Source: UBA2705 sp963977125
GTDB taxonomy: Bacteria > Pseudomonadota > Alphaproteobacteria > Micavibrionales > Micavibrionaceae
DNA length: 64,000 nt
NCBI GenBank assembly: GCA_963977125.1
Contig: CAXBNJ010000003.1
Span: forward strand, 248,001-312,000
Direction of reading: 5' to 3'
Shown: piece after piece, positions 9,603 through 20,038 of the stretch
How the letters are laid out: each line of letters opens with the position of its first letter
Position numbering within the stretch: the stretch's first letter is position 1
Made by a program: the position numbers and the translations under genes
The notes under the pieces: generated by a model
Told to the model about the DNA's origin: nothing
Database searches by the model: none
Seen by the model: the letters and a program-made list of their open reading frames with translations, nothing else

Positions 9603-11432
9603 TTAACCCGCCGCCGCAATAATATCCAAAAATGTATCCCCATAACGATCAAGCTTTGATGTGCCAACGCCGGGGATTAATGTTAAATCCGCAGGGGTTT
9701 GTGGGCGATTTTTAGCCATATGGATCAGTGTTTTATCGTGGAAAATAACATAAGGCGGGATGTTTTGTTCCTTGGCGAGTATTGCGCGTTTTTCACGCAA
9801 AGCTTGGAAAATTTCTTTGTCTTGGTCGGAGGTCAGTAAACGCTCCACCATGCTTGATGATTCTTCTCGTTTCGCGGCTTTGCTGCCAGCGGGCGTTTTA
9901 TCAACGCGCAGCGCAATTTCTTGTTTTTGTTTGATGAAAGCGGCGCCTTCGGTTGTGATTTTCAGCGCGTTATACGCTTCCATATCAACAGTAAGCAGGC
10001 CAAGGGCGTGAAGCTGACGGAAGATAGATTGCCATTCTTTCATGCTATGTTCAGCGCCTTTGCCCCAAATATTTAAATGTTCATGGCCAAAGCGTTTTGT
10101 TTGTTCGGTTTCTTTGCCGAGCAGGACATTAATCGTATAGGCCACGCCAAAACGCTGACCTGTACGGTATACGGCAGAGAGCGCCTTCTGCGCGGCGATT
10201 GTGCCATCAAAGCTCTCTGGCGGCGTTTCGCATATGTCGCAATTGCCGCAAGGTTCTAAATCATCACCAAAATAATTAAGCAGCACTTGGCGGCGGCACC
10301 GCAATGCTTCGCAATAACCAAGCAGGGCGGAGAGTTTTTGTTTCTCAACCATTTTTTGTTCTTGTGTGGAATTTGAACTTTCAATCATCGAGCTACGCAG
10401 GGCAACATCTTGCATGCCGTAAGTCATCCATGCTTGGGCAGGTAGGCCATCACGACCCGCGCGGCCTGTTTCTTGATAATAGGATTCAATGTTAGAGGGT
10501 AAATCTAAATGCGCAACGAAGCGGACATCGGGCTTATTAATGCCCATACCAAAAGCAACGGTAGCGACGATAATAATTTGTTCGTCTTTTAAGAATTTTT
10601 CTTGTGTGGATGTCCGCGCTTGATCACTCATACCCGCATGATAGGGCAAAGCATGGTAGCCTTGCGCTTTGAGCCACTCTGCTGTGCTATCGACTTTCTT
10701 GCGCGAGAGGCAATAAACAATACCGCTGTCACGCGCATGATCACGGGCGATAAAATTCTCAAGGTCTTTTTTGGGATTGTTTTTCGGTGAGACTAAATAT
10801 TTAATATTCGGGCGGTCAAAACCGCTGATAAACGCATCATCTTGCGTGATGTTTAAAACTTTAAGAATATCTTTGCGCGTACGCTCATCGGCTGTCGCGG
10901 TCAAAGCAAGGCGTGGAATATGCGAAAAATAATCCGCTAAGACATTAAGGCGTGCATATTCAGGGCGGAAATCATGGCCCCATTGCGACACACAATGCGC
11001 TTCATCAATCGCAAATAAGCTAATCGTACATTCTGATAAAATATCAATAAAGCCTTCAGAAAACAGGCGCTCTGGTGAGATATACAGCATATCAAGGCTT
11101 TGATCACGCAGAGCCGCTATAATCGCGTAGCGTTCCTCTGCTGGAGTCATTGAATTGAGAGTGGCCGCTTTGACATTTAATTCTTTGAGCTGCAAGACTT
11201 GGTCTTGCATTAAGGCGATAAGCGGCGAGATTATAATAGCGCAGCCAGGGCGAAGTATTGCGGGGATTTGGTAGCAAAGCGATTTACCACCGCCTGTGGG
11301 CATCAGCACAAAGCCGCTTTTGCCATCCATCACATGATCGATAATCTCACGTTGGTGACCACGAAAACTGTCATAGCCGAAGACTTCACTTAGAAGCTGC
11401 GCAGCGTGTGTTGTGTTTGTATCTTGAACCAT
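9603..11432 (-). CDS. recQ: ATP-dependent DNA helicase RecQ
   Basis: 609-residue 3'-5' DNA helicase of the RecQ family. Motif I is PTGGGKSLCYQIPAI (from residue 45). The DEAH box and aromatic loop read AIDEAHCVSQWGHDFRPEY. Motif VI is YYQETGRAGRDGLPA. The zinc-binding part of the RQC domain shows CRRQVLLNYFGDDLEPCGNC, with a further Cys two residues later. A C-terminal HRDC domain ends the protein (ADLTLIPGVGTSKLDRYG). Length and domain order match E. coli RecQ. The 3' end is 15 nt from the convergent sugar transferase stop. It lies downstream of aat on the same strand across a 53-bp gap. Confidence 0.96.
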   Translation of the reverse strand: MVQDTNTTHAAQLLSEVFGYDSFRGHQREIIDHVMDGKSGFVLMPTGGGKSLCYQIPAILRPGCAIIISPLIALMQDQVLQLKELNVKAATLNSMTPAEERYAIIAALRDQSLDMLYISPERLFSEGFIDILSECTISLFAIDEAHCVSQWGHDFRPEYARLNVLADYFSHIPRLALTATADERTRKDILKVLNITQDDAFISGFDRPNIKYLVSPKNNPKKDLENFIARDHARDSGIVYCLSRKKVDSTAEWLKAQGYHALPYHAGMSDQARTSTQEKFLKDEQIIIVATVAFGMGINKPDVRFVAHLDLPSNIESYYQETGRAGRDGLPAQAWMTYGMQDVALRSSMIESSNSTQEQKMVEKQKLSALLGYCEALRCRRQVLLNYFGDDLEPCGNCDICETPPESFDGTIAAQKALSAVYRTGQRFGVAYTINVLLGKETEQTKRFGHEHLNIWGKGAEHSMKEWQSIFRQLHALGLLTVDMEAYNALKITTEGAAFIKQKQEIALRVDKTPAGSKAAKREESSSMVERLLTSDQDKEIFQALREKRAILAKEQNIPPYVIFHDKTLIHMAKNRPQTPADLTLIPGVGTSKLDRYGDTFLDIIAAAG

Positions 11433-11485
11433 GAGAATAGTCTTAGGGGAAAAGCCGCGTAATAGCTATGGCTTTGGCTCAGGGC

Positions 11486-12130
11486 TTAGCGCTTTTCTGT
11501 GGCTAAATATGCATCTAGCCAGATTTTTTGGTAATCCTTTGGGAAGGGGCGCTCAAGACCGCTCCATAATTCGAGTTTTTCTTTATAGGCGCTTTGCGGC
11601 ATTTCATAGGCACCAAAGCTTTTTAAATGATCGGTGATAAATTGTGCATCAAGCAGTTTATAATCAAAATGTTTTAACAGTGCGCAAAGATGGACAAGGG
11701 CGACTTTGCTCATGTCGGTTCTGGTTGTGAACATGCTCTCCCCACAGAAAATAGCGCCAAGCGCAAGGCCATATAAGCCAGCAACAAGGTCGCCTTTATA
11801 CCATACCTCAATGCTATGGGCGTGGCCTTTGCGGTGCAGTGTTTCAAAGCCTTTATGTATCGGCAGGTTAATCCAAGTGTTTTCACGGCCTAAGGCGGGC
11901 ATGGCGCAAGCCTCGACCACTTCAGAAAATGCGCTATCAATGCTTATTCTATAATCATGCTTATGTATGCGTTTTTTTAAGCTTCGTGATATATGCAGTC
12001 CATCAATAGGTATAATGCCGCGCATTTTAGGCTCAATCACCATGACCTGCGGATCATCAGCACTATCCGCCATAGGGAAAACCCCTTGGCGGTAGAGCAT
12101 CATTAATACATGTGAGAAGTCTTCAGTCAT
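11486..12130 (-). CDS. aat: Leucyl/phenylalanyl-tRNA--protein transferase
   Basis: About 214 residues. Aat attaches Leu or Phe from aminoacyl-tRNA to proteins with N-terminal Arg or Lys, making them ClpAP substrates in the N-degron pathway. Family features seen: YRQGVFPMAD near the N-terminus, PKMRGIIPIDGLHISRSLKK, HSIEVWYKGDLVAGLYGLAL and the hallmark GESMF. A TTG three bases upstream would add one residue; the ATG at 12130 is chosen. The ribosome-binding site is weak. Same direction as recQ. The 233 bp upstream, up to the cold-shock gene, show no gene. Confidence 0.93.
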   Translation of the reverse strand: MTEDFSHVLMMLYRQGVFPMADSADDPQVMVIEPKMRGIIPIDGLHISRSLKKRIHKHDYRISIDSAFSEVVEACAMPALGRENTWINLPIHKGFETLHRKGHAHSIEVWYKGDLVAGLYGLALGAIFCGESMFTTRTDMSKVALVHLCALLKHFDYKLLDAQFITDHLKSFGAYEMPQSAYKEKLELWSGLERPFPKDYQKIWLDAYLATEKR

Positions 12131-12363
12131 CAAGTAAATCCATTAAATTAAACGCACAGAAAATCAGATTAATATTATTGTAGCATAGTCTATAATAATA
12201 TTTGAAATAGAAGCGGTCTAGCTTAATATCTTACATTAGATTTTACAGCCTATGTTCTGTGCCAAAGGGTAGAGCAATCTATTTACGCCTATTTCATGCA
12301 ATGCAGATATGTGCGCTGCAAAAGCATTATGTGGAGTCGTTTTTTTATTATGAGGCCAACGCA

Positions 12364-12993
12364 TTAATTAGCGCGATGGGGCACTCTTATTGAAACGATT
12401 TGCGCGGATTTCATGCTTTCTTGATCAGAGGGGCCGGCGCTTTGAGTGTCGCTATCCACTTCTATTGTAACGGCCTCTCGGCCTTTAGGCACATCTTTGA
12501 CGGCCATTTTTATGCGTTGGCCCGGAATAAGTACTTCAACGCCATGTTTTTCTAGGCAGGTTTTGTGAACGAAAACATCCTTTTGGCCGTCATCAGGGAT
12601 AACAAAGCCGAAACCCTTATCAGGTTTGTACCATTTAACGACCCCGGACATACCATTAAACCCAGATTTGCGAACGAGCTCTTCTGAATTCTCACCAGGC
12701 ATTAAACCTAAATCGGATACACTTTTTACAGCGCGAACCATAGCGCCTTTTGAGCCGTAGCCAATATCACACACCAATACAGCGCCTTCACCAATGGTTT
12801 GAATATCTGCTTTTTGCAATGTGGTTATATGTAAGAATGCGTCGACATCGCGGTTTGATGGAACAACGAAACCAAATCCTTTAGGTTGATTAAACCATTT
12901 AAGCTTTACTTCAACATCTGTCTCCAGATATTCATCAGCATCAATCATTGGTATATCGACGATAGTTTGTGTGCTTTTAGTTGTAATAGTCAT
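12364..12993 (-). CDS. Tandem cold-shock-domain protein
   Basis: 209 residues with two cold-shock (CSD, OB-fold) domains that bind single-stranded nucleic acid. The first spans about residues 27-90 with RNP1-like KGFGFVVPSNRDVDAFLH. The second spans about residues 113-180 with GVVKWYKPDKGFGFVIPDDG and DVFVHKTCLE. The RNP1 aromatic residues are kept in both. Two-domain CSD proteins are common in alphaproteobacteria and often act in stationary phase or stress rather than cold alone; the role here is inferred. A strong GGGGAGG precedes the ATG at 12993. It is divergent from the acyl-CoA synthetase gene across a 390-bp AT-rich gap. Confidence 0.92.
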   Translation of the reverse strand: MTITTKSTQTIVDIPMIDADEYLETDVEVKLKWFNQPKGFGFVVPSNRDVDAFLHITTLQKADIQTIGEGAVLVCDIGYGSKGAMVRAVKSVSDLGLMPGENSEELVRKSGFNGMSGVVKWYKPDKGFGFVIPDDGQKDVFVHKTCLEKHGVEVLIPGQRIKMAVKDVPKGREAVTIEVDSDTQSAGPSDQESMKSAQIVSIRVPHRAN

Positions 12994-13384
12994 TATGCCT
13001 CCCCCCGTATATTAGAGTCACAAAAATTAATAAAAAAATTCGTAATATGGTCGTAATATGGTCTAATTTAAAATAAATAATAATACGCATTAGTCAGGTT
13101 GAATTAAATACTCAACAAGTAGATTTTAAGCATAATTGCAACTTAGAGTCTAGGGGGATTATGCATGGTATCGTTTAATAAATCTACCTATTTAGTGTAG
13201 TCTATTGTTTTTAGGGCGATAATTTATGAAAAGTGTGGAATGCTTTTTTTTAAATAATGTAACATTTAGGCAATAAATAATGTAAAATATAGTATAGTAT
13301 GCTAACTCTCAACTTAACTAACCCTTAAGTTGTGGTTTATTTTTATGAGCGGAGCCTATGGTTTAGCGCGCATTGGAGAAAAAG
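12994..13384. other. AT-rich intergenic region between divergent genes
   Basis: About 390 bp that must hold the promoters of both the cold-shock gene and the acyl-CoA synthetase gene. It is very A/T-rich with several T and A runs. No open frame or RNA gene is evident. The only clear structure is the inverted repeat at 13310-13332, listed separately. Confidence 0.6.
13310..13332. repeat. 8-bp inverted repeat upstream of fadD-like gene
   Basis: CAACTTAA at 13310-13317 and TTAAGTTG at 13325-13332 are exact inverted repeats separated by 7 nt. They lie 52 bp upstream of the likely ATG. This could be an operator for a dimeric regulator or a hairpin in the 5' leader. No regulator is identified. Confidence 0.4.
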
Positions 13385-15109
13385 ATGAGTGACGAAGAGA
13401 AAAAAGCGCCCGATGTTGCAAAAGCCAATAAGGATCATGCGTGGATTCGAAAATATCCCGATCATTTGAAATGGGAAGACCGCATAGAAATAACACCTTT
13501 ATTCGAAATGATGGACAAAACGCGCCAGAAATATGGTGACCGCCCTGCCTTTGATTTCTTGGGTAAGAAATATAACTGGTCTGAAATCGCCGAGCTCGCT
13601 GACAAATTAGCGCGCGGCTTACAAAATCTTGGTATCGGGAAAAATAGTAAGGTTGGCCTATTTTTGCCTAACTGCCCGATGTTTATCGTGTCTTTTTATG
13701 CGATCACGAAAATTGGCGCGACGGTTGTTCATTATAATCCGCTATATTCAGAAAAAGAACTTAAGCATCAAATTGAAGATAGCCATACCGATCTGATGAT
13801 TACGGCTGATTTAAAAATGCTGCATGATAAAATGCTTGAGATGCTGTCTTCAACGCGCCTCAATCAGCTTATTGTTTGTCCATTTACGGATATGCTGCCA
13901 TTTCCTAAAAAGACTTTATTTAAGGTGCTTAAAGGGCAAGAGCTTGCGAAAATCCCTGATGATGACCGTCATTTCCCTCTCGCACGCGTTTTAGATAATG
14001 ATGGCGTTATTCGTGCGGTTAATATTGACCCTTATAATGACGTGGCTTTATTGCAATATACGGGCGGCACAACGGGCGTGCCAAAAGGCGCAATGCTCAC
14101 CCATGCCAATATCATGGCCAATGTCACGCAATGCGTTGAGTGGTGCAAAGATACGCCGCGCGGTAACGGTAAAATGGTTGGCGTTTTGCCATTTTTCCAC
14201 GTCTTTGCTTTAACGGCTGTGATGAATTTCTCTGTTTATGCAGGGCTTGAAATTATCGCCTTACCGCGTTTTGATTTGGATCAAACGCTTAAACTAATAG
14301 ATAAGCATAAGCCGCAAATATTCCCCGCTGTGCCGGCAATTTATAATGCGATTAATAACCACCCCAATATTGATAAATACGATTTAACATCAATTATGTT
14401 CTGTATTTCAGGCGGCGCACCTTTGCCTGTTAAAGTTAAGGCAGACTTTGAAAAGCGTACAGGCTGCGTTGTTGTTGAAGGTTATGGCCTCACGGAAGCT
14501 TCGCCTGTTTTATGCGTAAACCCAACGGAAGGCGAAAATAAGGCCGGCTCTATTGGTATGCCTATGCAGAATACAGAAATAAGACTATGGAATAAAGATA
14601 AGCCTGGTGAAGATGTCGCGCTAGGGGAACGCGGTGAGTTGGTCGCCAAAGGCCCGCAAGTCATGAAGGGCTATTGGGAAAATGAAGAGGCGACCAAAGC
14701 CACTATGCATGAGGGCTATTTGCGCACGGGGGATGTTGCGATTATGGATGAAGATGGCTATTTCTTTATCGTTGATCGCATTAAGGACATGATTATCACC
14801 AATGGTTATAATGTGTATCCGCGTAATGTTGAAGATGCCATTTATCAACACCCCAATGTTGAGGAATGCATCGTCGCAGGTCTTCCCGATGCTAATCGCG
14901 GTGAAATTATTAAAGCGTGGATTAAGCCAAAAGAGGGGCGTCAGCTCACGGAAGACGATTTACGAACCTTCTTGCGAGACCAGCTTTCGCCGATGGAGAT
15001 TCCAAAACGCATCGAAATCCGTACAGAGCCTTTGCCTAAAACCATGATTGGTAAGCTTTCGCGTAAAGATATAATCGCCGAGGAGCGCGATCCGTCTGTT
15101 GAAAGCTAA
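13385..15109 (+). CDS. fadD: Long-chain fatty-acid--CoA ligase
   Basis: 574-residue acyl-CoA synthetase of the ANL (AMP-binding) superfamily, activating fatty acids through an acyl-adenylate. Seen: the P-loop-like YTGGTTGVPKGAMLTHANI, GYGLTEASPVLCVNP, the hinge region LRTGDVAIMDEDGYFFIVDR followed by IKDMI, and the C-terminal lysine motif PLPKTMIGKLSRKD. Length and motifs fit FadD. A TTG at 13373 extends the frame, but the ATG at 13385 is preferred with GGAG 8 nt upstream. Substrate chain length cannot be read from sequence. A strong hairpin terminator at 15151-15179 separates it from the convergent gdhB. Confidence 0.9.
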   Translation: MSDEEKKAPDVAKANKDHAWIRKYPDHLKWEDRIEITPLFEMMDKTRQKYGDRPAFDFLGKKYNWSEIAELADKLARGLQNLGIGKNSKVGLFLPNCPMFIVSFYAITKIGATVVHYNPLYSEKELKHQIEDSHTDLMITADLKMLHDKMLEMLSSTRLNQLIVCPFTDMLPFPKKTLFKVLKGQELAKIPDDDRHFPLARVLDNDGVIRAVNIDPYNDVALLQYTGGTTGVPKGAMLTHANIMANVTQCVEWCKDTPRGNGKMVGVLPFFHVFALTAVMNFSVYAGLEIIALPRFDLDQTLKLIDKHKPQIFPAVPAIYNAINNHPNIDKYDLTSIMFCISGGAPLPVKVKADFEKRTGCVVVEGYGLTEASPVLCVNPTEGENKAGSIGMPMQNTEIRLWNKDKPGEDVALGERGELVAKGPQVMKGYWENEEATKATMHEGYLRTGDVAIMDEDGYFFIVDRIKDMIITNGYNVYPRNVEDAIYQHPNVEECIVAGLPDANRGEIIKAWIKPKEGRQLTEDDLRTFLRDQLSPMEIPKRIEIRTEPLPKTMIGKLSRKDIIAEERDPSVES

Positions 15110-15150
15110 GCTTTCAAGCGCCGTGATGAAAACCTGATAAGATAAACGAA

Positions 15151-15180
15151 AAAAAGGGCTGTGATTTACAGCCCTTTTTT
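15151..15180. terminator. Bidirectional intrinsic terminator, fadD/gdhB
   Basis: The arm at 15151-15162 (A-run then GGGCTGT) pairs with 15168-15179 (ACAGCCC then a T-run) across a 5-nt loop. A-tract and T-tract on the two sides allow termination in both directions between the convergent genes. Confidence 0.9.
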
Positions 15181-15205
15181 ATGATCATGTTTTCTGTACA
15201 GGCCG

Positions 15206-18200
15206 TTAGCCGCCGAATAATGCACGCAAACGTTGCTCGATGATAACGAGCATACCAATATCAACTTTCGCAGAGGCGCGAATATCAGAGAAGATCATCT
15301 CGACAGATTGCGCTTGGCCTTCATGCGTATCTATCCAGTTTCTAACGATACTGGTTTTCGCCACGCTTGATTTCTTATCAGATGATTTCTTTGTACGGTT
15401 AAGAATATGAATGGTTAAGCCTGTTTGGCAGCTATAGAGCTGATCGATTAACCCGTCTAATGCTTCGGCGTTCCACTTGTTATTGACGGGCAGCGTGCTC
15501 GACTGAGCGCGTAACCAATCAAGGTGGAAGATTTCACCGAGTTCATAGTAAATAGCCGCCGCTTCGCGTATATCTGCCTTACTTTCATCAGAGACGCGAA
15601 TGATATCGCAAACAGACCCTAATGCCGGTAATAGCGCAATATCATGTGCAATATCATCAGGTAAGCCAGCATCCGTAAGTTCTGTGAACTTATCGCTGAT
15701 ACGCTGCTTTTCTTCATTTGTTAAAGCTGTATCAATGACACTTTTTAGGGCTTTGAAGCCTTTTTTGAAGCGTGGTATGTCCGTGGACACATTGATCGCT
15801 TGCCCAAGCCTTGTAAGCATCCATGTGGTCTCACGTTCAACCAATTTCACAATTTCCTGCATCGCGATAAGCTGCGTATTAGCCGGTACTATGTTGTCCA
15901 GTGCCTCAATGCGTCTCCACAGGCCTTGCAGTTCAAAGGCTTCTCTGACGACAAGATAGGCTTTGGCGACTTCGGATGGATCAACACCTGTTTTCGCCAC
16001 GCGGCTACGTACAAATGTCGGTCCCATACGGTTAATAACGCTGTTCGCAATACGTGTAGCAATGATTTCTCGTTTGAGTCTATGTCCAAGAATCTCAGCT
16101 TTATACGTTTTCTGCATAGGTTTAGGGAAGTAATCTGTCAGCCAATAGCTTAACTCGTCAGCGTCAAGAAAGTCGCTTTTGAGCAGATTGCTTGTAAACA
16201 AAATCTTGGCGTAAGATTGTAAAACGCTAATCTCTGGGCGGGTTAGGGCTTCACCATTGCGGCGACGATTATCAATTTCTTCGGCACTTGGTAAAAACTC
16301 TATTTCACGTTCAAGAAGTTCGAGGCTTTCAAGTTCATCAATTAATGTTGAATGCGCTTGTAACTGTTCAACAGCTTTTATTTCCATCAAGGAGATGGCT
16401 TGCACTTGTTGGTAGTTATGTTTCAACACAAGCTGACTGACTTCTTCGGTCATCGAGGCCAAGAATTTATTACGCTTTTTCAAGGTTAAGCTGCTGTCTT
16501 CAGCGCGCATAACTTCATTGAGTAGGATTTTAATATTAACTTCGTGGTCAGAGGAATCAACGCCGCCTGCATTATCAATAAAGTCAGCATTAATCCGTCC
16601 ACCATTACGATCATATTCAATCCGACCAAGCTGGGTGACGCCGAGATTGGCACCTTCACCAATAACTTTAGCGCGCACTTGATGGCCATTAATCCGAATA
16701 AGGTCATTGGCTTTATCGCTGGCGTCTAAATGGCTCTCTGTTTCTGATTTAATATAAGTTCCAATGCCACCAAACCATAATAAATCAACTTCAGAGGTCA
16801 AAATAGCGGTCATTAGTTCATAAGGTGTGACGCGATCACGTTCAATGCCAAAGGCGGCCTTGATTTCAGGCGTTAAATCAAGGCTCTTATCATGGCGGGA
16901 ATAAATACGCCCGCCCTTAGAGAGGAGCTTTTCATTATATTGATCCCAGCCGAGCACGCCGTCGAATAAGCGTTGACGTTCTTTGAAGCTGCTTGCTGCA
17001 TCAGGGGTTGGATCACAGAATATATGCATGTGATTAAACGCGCCTTTTAAGCAGATATGTTCTGAGAGCAACATGCCGTTACCAAACACATCGCCGCCCA
17101 TATCGCCAACGCCAACGACGCTGAAGTCTTGGCTTTGTGTATCGTGGCCAAATTCGCGGAATAAACGTTTAACGCTTTCCCAAGCGCCGCGCGCGGTAAT
17201 GCCCATTTTCTTGTGGTCATAGCCAGCTGATCCGCCCGATGCAAAAGCATCGCCAAGCCAGTGATCATATTCGAGCGAGATGCCGTTAGCTATGTCAGAG
17301 AAAGTTGCTGTGCCTTTATCAGCCGCAACCACCAAATAGGGGTCGTCACCATCGCGACGCATAACATTTTTAGGCGTCACAACGCGTTTACCCACGCGGT
17401 TATCTGTAATATCAAGCATCGAACGTATAAACAGTTTGTAGCATGCAATACCTTCATCCAAAAAGGCTTGGCGTGAGCCGTCTGTTGGTGGGTTTTTAAC
17501 AATAAAGCCACCTTTGGCGCCCATCGGTACAATCACAGAGTTTTTGACAGATTGCGCTTTCATTAAGCCCAATACTTCCGTGCGGAAATCTTCAGGGCGA
17601 TCAGACCATCTTAAACCGCCACGAGCGATAACATCGCCACGCAAGTGAATGGCTTCAAAGCGTGGTGCATAGACAAATATTTCGCGATAAGGGCGTGGCT
17701 CAGGCAAAAATGGTATTTCGCGTGAATCGATTTTAATCGACATGGCCGGCTTATAAGGCTCTTGCTTTGAAGACAAAAAGAAATTCGTCCGTAGCGTGGC
17801 ATTGATGAGCTTGAAGACGGCGCGTAAAATTGTGTCATGATCATAAGAATCAACGCTTTCTAAGGCGTGGTCAATCGCCAAAGCTTCGCCTGCGGCCTTC
17901 ATGGCGGCATCTTTTTTATGTATCGGATTATGCCACGCATGAAACAGTGCGACAAGATGCGTCGCCGTTTTCGGGTGAGCGGTTATCGCTGCTTCAATAT
18001 AGTCTTGCGAATAAGAAAAACTGGTTTGCTTCATATAGCGTAAATAACAACGTAATATCGTGATGTCCCGCCAGCTCATTTTTGCACTGACCAACAATGT
18101 ATTCAGGCTGTCATTCTCCATTTCGCTGCTCCAAACACGGTGCAGGGCTTCTTCGAACTTAGCTTTAGCGGCGTAAAGCGTGGTCTCTTCTAGCAATGCA

Positions 18201-20038
18201 GGGTCTTTAGGCGTCATGGTTAGATCATGGATCCAATAGACTTCTTCGGAACCATTTGTCGGGCAAACCTTAATCGGGTTTTCGGAAATAATTCTCAAGC
18301 CCGCATTTTCCATCACAGGCAGCATGTCAGACAGCGCAATTGGCGTTGTATGACTATAAATTTTCAGCCCCCAACGTGGTGATTTATCAATTGAAGGCTG
18401 CCAATATAAATCAACAGCGATCGTGTCGTTTTTTTGCGCTTCTTCGAGTTTGTCGATATCTGAAACGGCATCCATTAGGGTGTATTTATCGCGATAGTGA
18501 AGCGGGAAAGCCTCGCCATATTTAGCGATAAGGTCAACCACATGAGATTCATCATGTGTTGTGTTTTCTAGCAAGGTGCGGGTTAGGCGCTCGCGCCATA
18601 ATTTCCCAACTTCTTGTAATTTAGCCTCGATGGCACAGTTATTAATTTTTGGCGCTGTGCGGTTTTTATAATGAATTGTGTAGAGCACGCGACATAGCGA
18701 TGAATCATCAACTTGCGAGGTGTAGTTTGTGCATTCGCCATCAAGTTCTTGTTCCAAAATGCTTTGGAACTTTAGGCGCATACGCGTTGAATAGCGCTTG
18801 CGCGGTATATAAACAAGACATGAGATATAACGCTCAAAAGGGTCTTGTCTTGTATAAAGGGCAACCCGTTCGCGTTCTTGCAGGCGCAAAATACTTTGGC
18901 AAATCTGCGTGAGCTGCTCAAGGCTTGTTTGGAAAAGCTCATCACGTGGATATTTTTCAAGAATATGGCGCAAGGCTTTATCGTTATGACCGCCTTTTTC
19001 ATAGCTGGTTTTGGCAATAACTTTGTCTGCTTTTAAGCGCAAATACGGAATGCTTTGAATACTGCGTGAATAAGTCACGGAGGTAAATAGACCAATAAAC
19101 AAAGCTTCGCCGCTAACATTGCCCTCTTTGTCAAAGAGTTTAACGGCAATCGCATCAAGCGGAACATGGCGGTGAACCGTTGATTTTTTATTGACCTTAG
19201 ATACGCTAACAGGGGGCTGTGATTTGCGCAGCATTTGCAGGATGGGCGGTAAGCCGTCTTCATGGCCGTTAACATAGACAGGGCCGCTGTCACGCAACAA
19301 GCCTAAGCTTTCCCCCTCAAGTACCGAGCTTTCAATGTTTTGACCATTGCCTGTAAAGCTATATTCGCGATAACCCAAAAATGTAAAATTGTCTTTATAT
19401 AAATACTCTAGGAAATTGAGGTATTCTTCTACTTCATGTTCAGGATAATCCGTCGGTGCTTGGCTTAATGATTTCTGGCAGGCACGTAAACGCACGCGCA
19501 TTTTTTGCCAGTCATCGGTTGCTTTTGTTACATCGGTAAGGACGGTTTTTAAATGCGCTTTAAGCGCGGCGACTTGGCTGTGCGGAACAACGCTACTCAG
19601 CTCAATATGAATATGGCCTTGCGGGTAAGATTTTTCACTAGGCTGCGTGGTGTACTCAACGCCATTATTACCTTTAACCATGTGGAAGGTCGTATGGACA
19701 CTTAAGTTAATGATCAGGCCGCGCGCTGAAAGCTCGGAAGCTATCGAATCAAGCGTGAATGTGCGGTCATTTGTAATGACTTCGATAACCGTACGCTTGA
19801 CTTGGCGTTCATCTAATTCTTTTTCTACTGTGCTGATTTTAACGCAATCTTTGCGCCCACGCTTAATGCCTAGCTCGTAATGGCGCTGTGCTATATCAGC
19901 AATTTCTTGCGGCTCTAATGAGGTGATGTCTTCATCGGGAATTTGCTTATAAAAGCTTTTGACGAAATCTTTTTCAGATTGTGCTGTCGTTTTAGGTAAA
20001 GTGGCCAAAGCTTGTTTGATGAGAGTTGCCGCGATCAT
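15206..20038 (-). CDS. gdhB: NAD-specific glutamate dehydrogenase, large (180-kDa) type
   Basis: 1,610-residue enzyme that oxidises glutamate to 2-oxoglutarate and ammonium with NAD+. Length and domain plan match the GDH-180 class: a long N-terminal ACT-like regulatory part, the catalytic core with EAIHLRGDVIARGGLRWSDR and PMGAKGGFIVKNPP, the NAD domain with VGVGDMGGDVFGNGMLLS and LWFGGIGTYIK, and a long helical C-terminal part. A GTG at 20047 extends the frame; the ATG at 20038 is preferred because AGGGTGA lies 5 nt upstream. These enzymes are usually catabolic and allosterically controlled. The gene is divergent from the Bax-inhibitor-like gene and ends at a shared terminator with fadD. Confidence 0.96.
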   Translation of the reverse strand: MIAATLIKQALATLPKTTAQSEKDFVKSFYKQIPDEDITSLEPQEIADIAQRHYELGIKRGRKDCVKISTVEKELDERQVKRTVIEVITNDRTFTLDSIASELSARGLIINLSVHTTFHMVKGNNGVEYTTQPSEKSYPQGHIHIELSSVVPHSQVAALKAHLKTVLTDVTKATDDWQKMRVRLRACQKSLSQAPTDYPEHEVEEYLNFLEYLYKDNFTFLGYREYSFTGNGQNIESSVLEGESLGLLRDSGPVYVNGHEDGLPPILQMLRKSQPPVSVSKVNKKSTVHRHVPLDAIAVKLFDKEGNVSGEALFIGLFTSVTYSRSIQSIPYLRLKADKVIAKTSYEKGGHNDKALRHILEKYPRDELFQTSLEQLTQICQSILRLQERERVALYTRQDPFERYISCLVYIPRKRYSTRMRLKFQSILEQELDGECTNYTSQVDDSSLCRVLYTIHYKNRTAPKINNCAIEAKLQEVGKLWRERLTRTLLENTTHDESHVVDLIAKYGEAFPLHYRDKYTLMDAVSDIDKLEEAQKNDTIAVDLYWQPSIDKSPRWGLKIYSHTTPIALSDMLPVMENAGLRIISENPIKVCPTNGSEEVYWIHDLTMTPKDPALLEETTLYAAKAKFEEALHRVWSSEMENDSLNTLLVSAKMSWRDITILRCYLRYMKQTSFSYSQDYIEAAITAHPKTATHLVALFHAWHNPIHKKDAAMKAAGEALAIDHALESVDSYDHDTILRAVFKLINATLRTNFFLSSKQEPYKPAMSIKIDSREIPFLPEPRPYREIFVYAPRFEAIHLRGDVIARGGLRWSDRPEDFRTEVLGLMKAQSVKNSVIVPMGAKGGFIVKNPPTDGSRQAFLDEGIACYKLFIRSMLDITDNRVGKRVVTPKNVMRRDGDDPYLVVAADKGTATFSDIANGISLEYDHWLGDAFASGGSAGYDHKKMGITARGAWESVKRLFREFGHDTQSQDFSVVGVGDMGGDVFGNGMLLSEHICLKGAFNHMHIFCDPTPDAASSFKERQRLFDGVLGWDQYNEKLLSKGGRIYSRHDKSLDLTPEIKAAFGIERDRVTPYELMTAILTSEVDLLWFGGIGTYIKSETESHLDASDKANDLIRINGHQVRAKVIGEGANLGVTQLGRIEYDRNGGRINADFIDNAGGVDSSDHEVNIKILLNEVMRAEDSSLTLKKRNKFLASMTEEVSQLVLKHNYQQVQAISLMEIKAVEQLQAHSTLIDELESLELLEREIEFLPSAEEIDNRRRNGEALTRPEISVLQSYAKILFTSNLLKSDFLDADELSYWLTDYFPKPMQKTYKAEILGHRLKREIIATRIANSVINRMGPTFVRSRVAKTGVDPSEVAKAYLVVREAFELQGLWRRIEALDNIVPANTQLIAMQEIVKLVERETTWMLTRLGQAINVSTDIPRFKKGFKALKSVIDTALTNEEKQRISDKFTELTDAGLPDDIAHDIALLPALGSVCDIIRVSDESKADIREAAAIYYELGEIFHLDWLRAQSSTLPVNNKWNAEALDGLIDQLYSCQTGLTIHILNRTKKSSDKKSSVAKTSIVRNWIDTHEGQAQSVEMIFSDIRASAKVDIGMLVIIEQRLRALFGG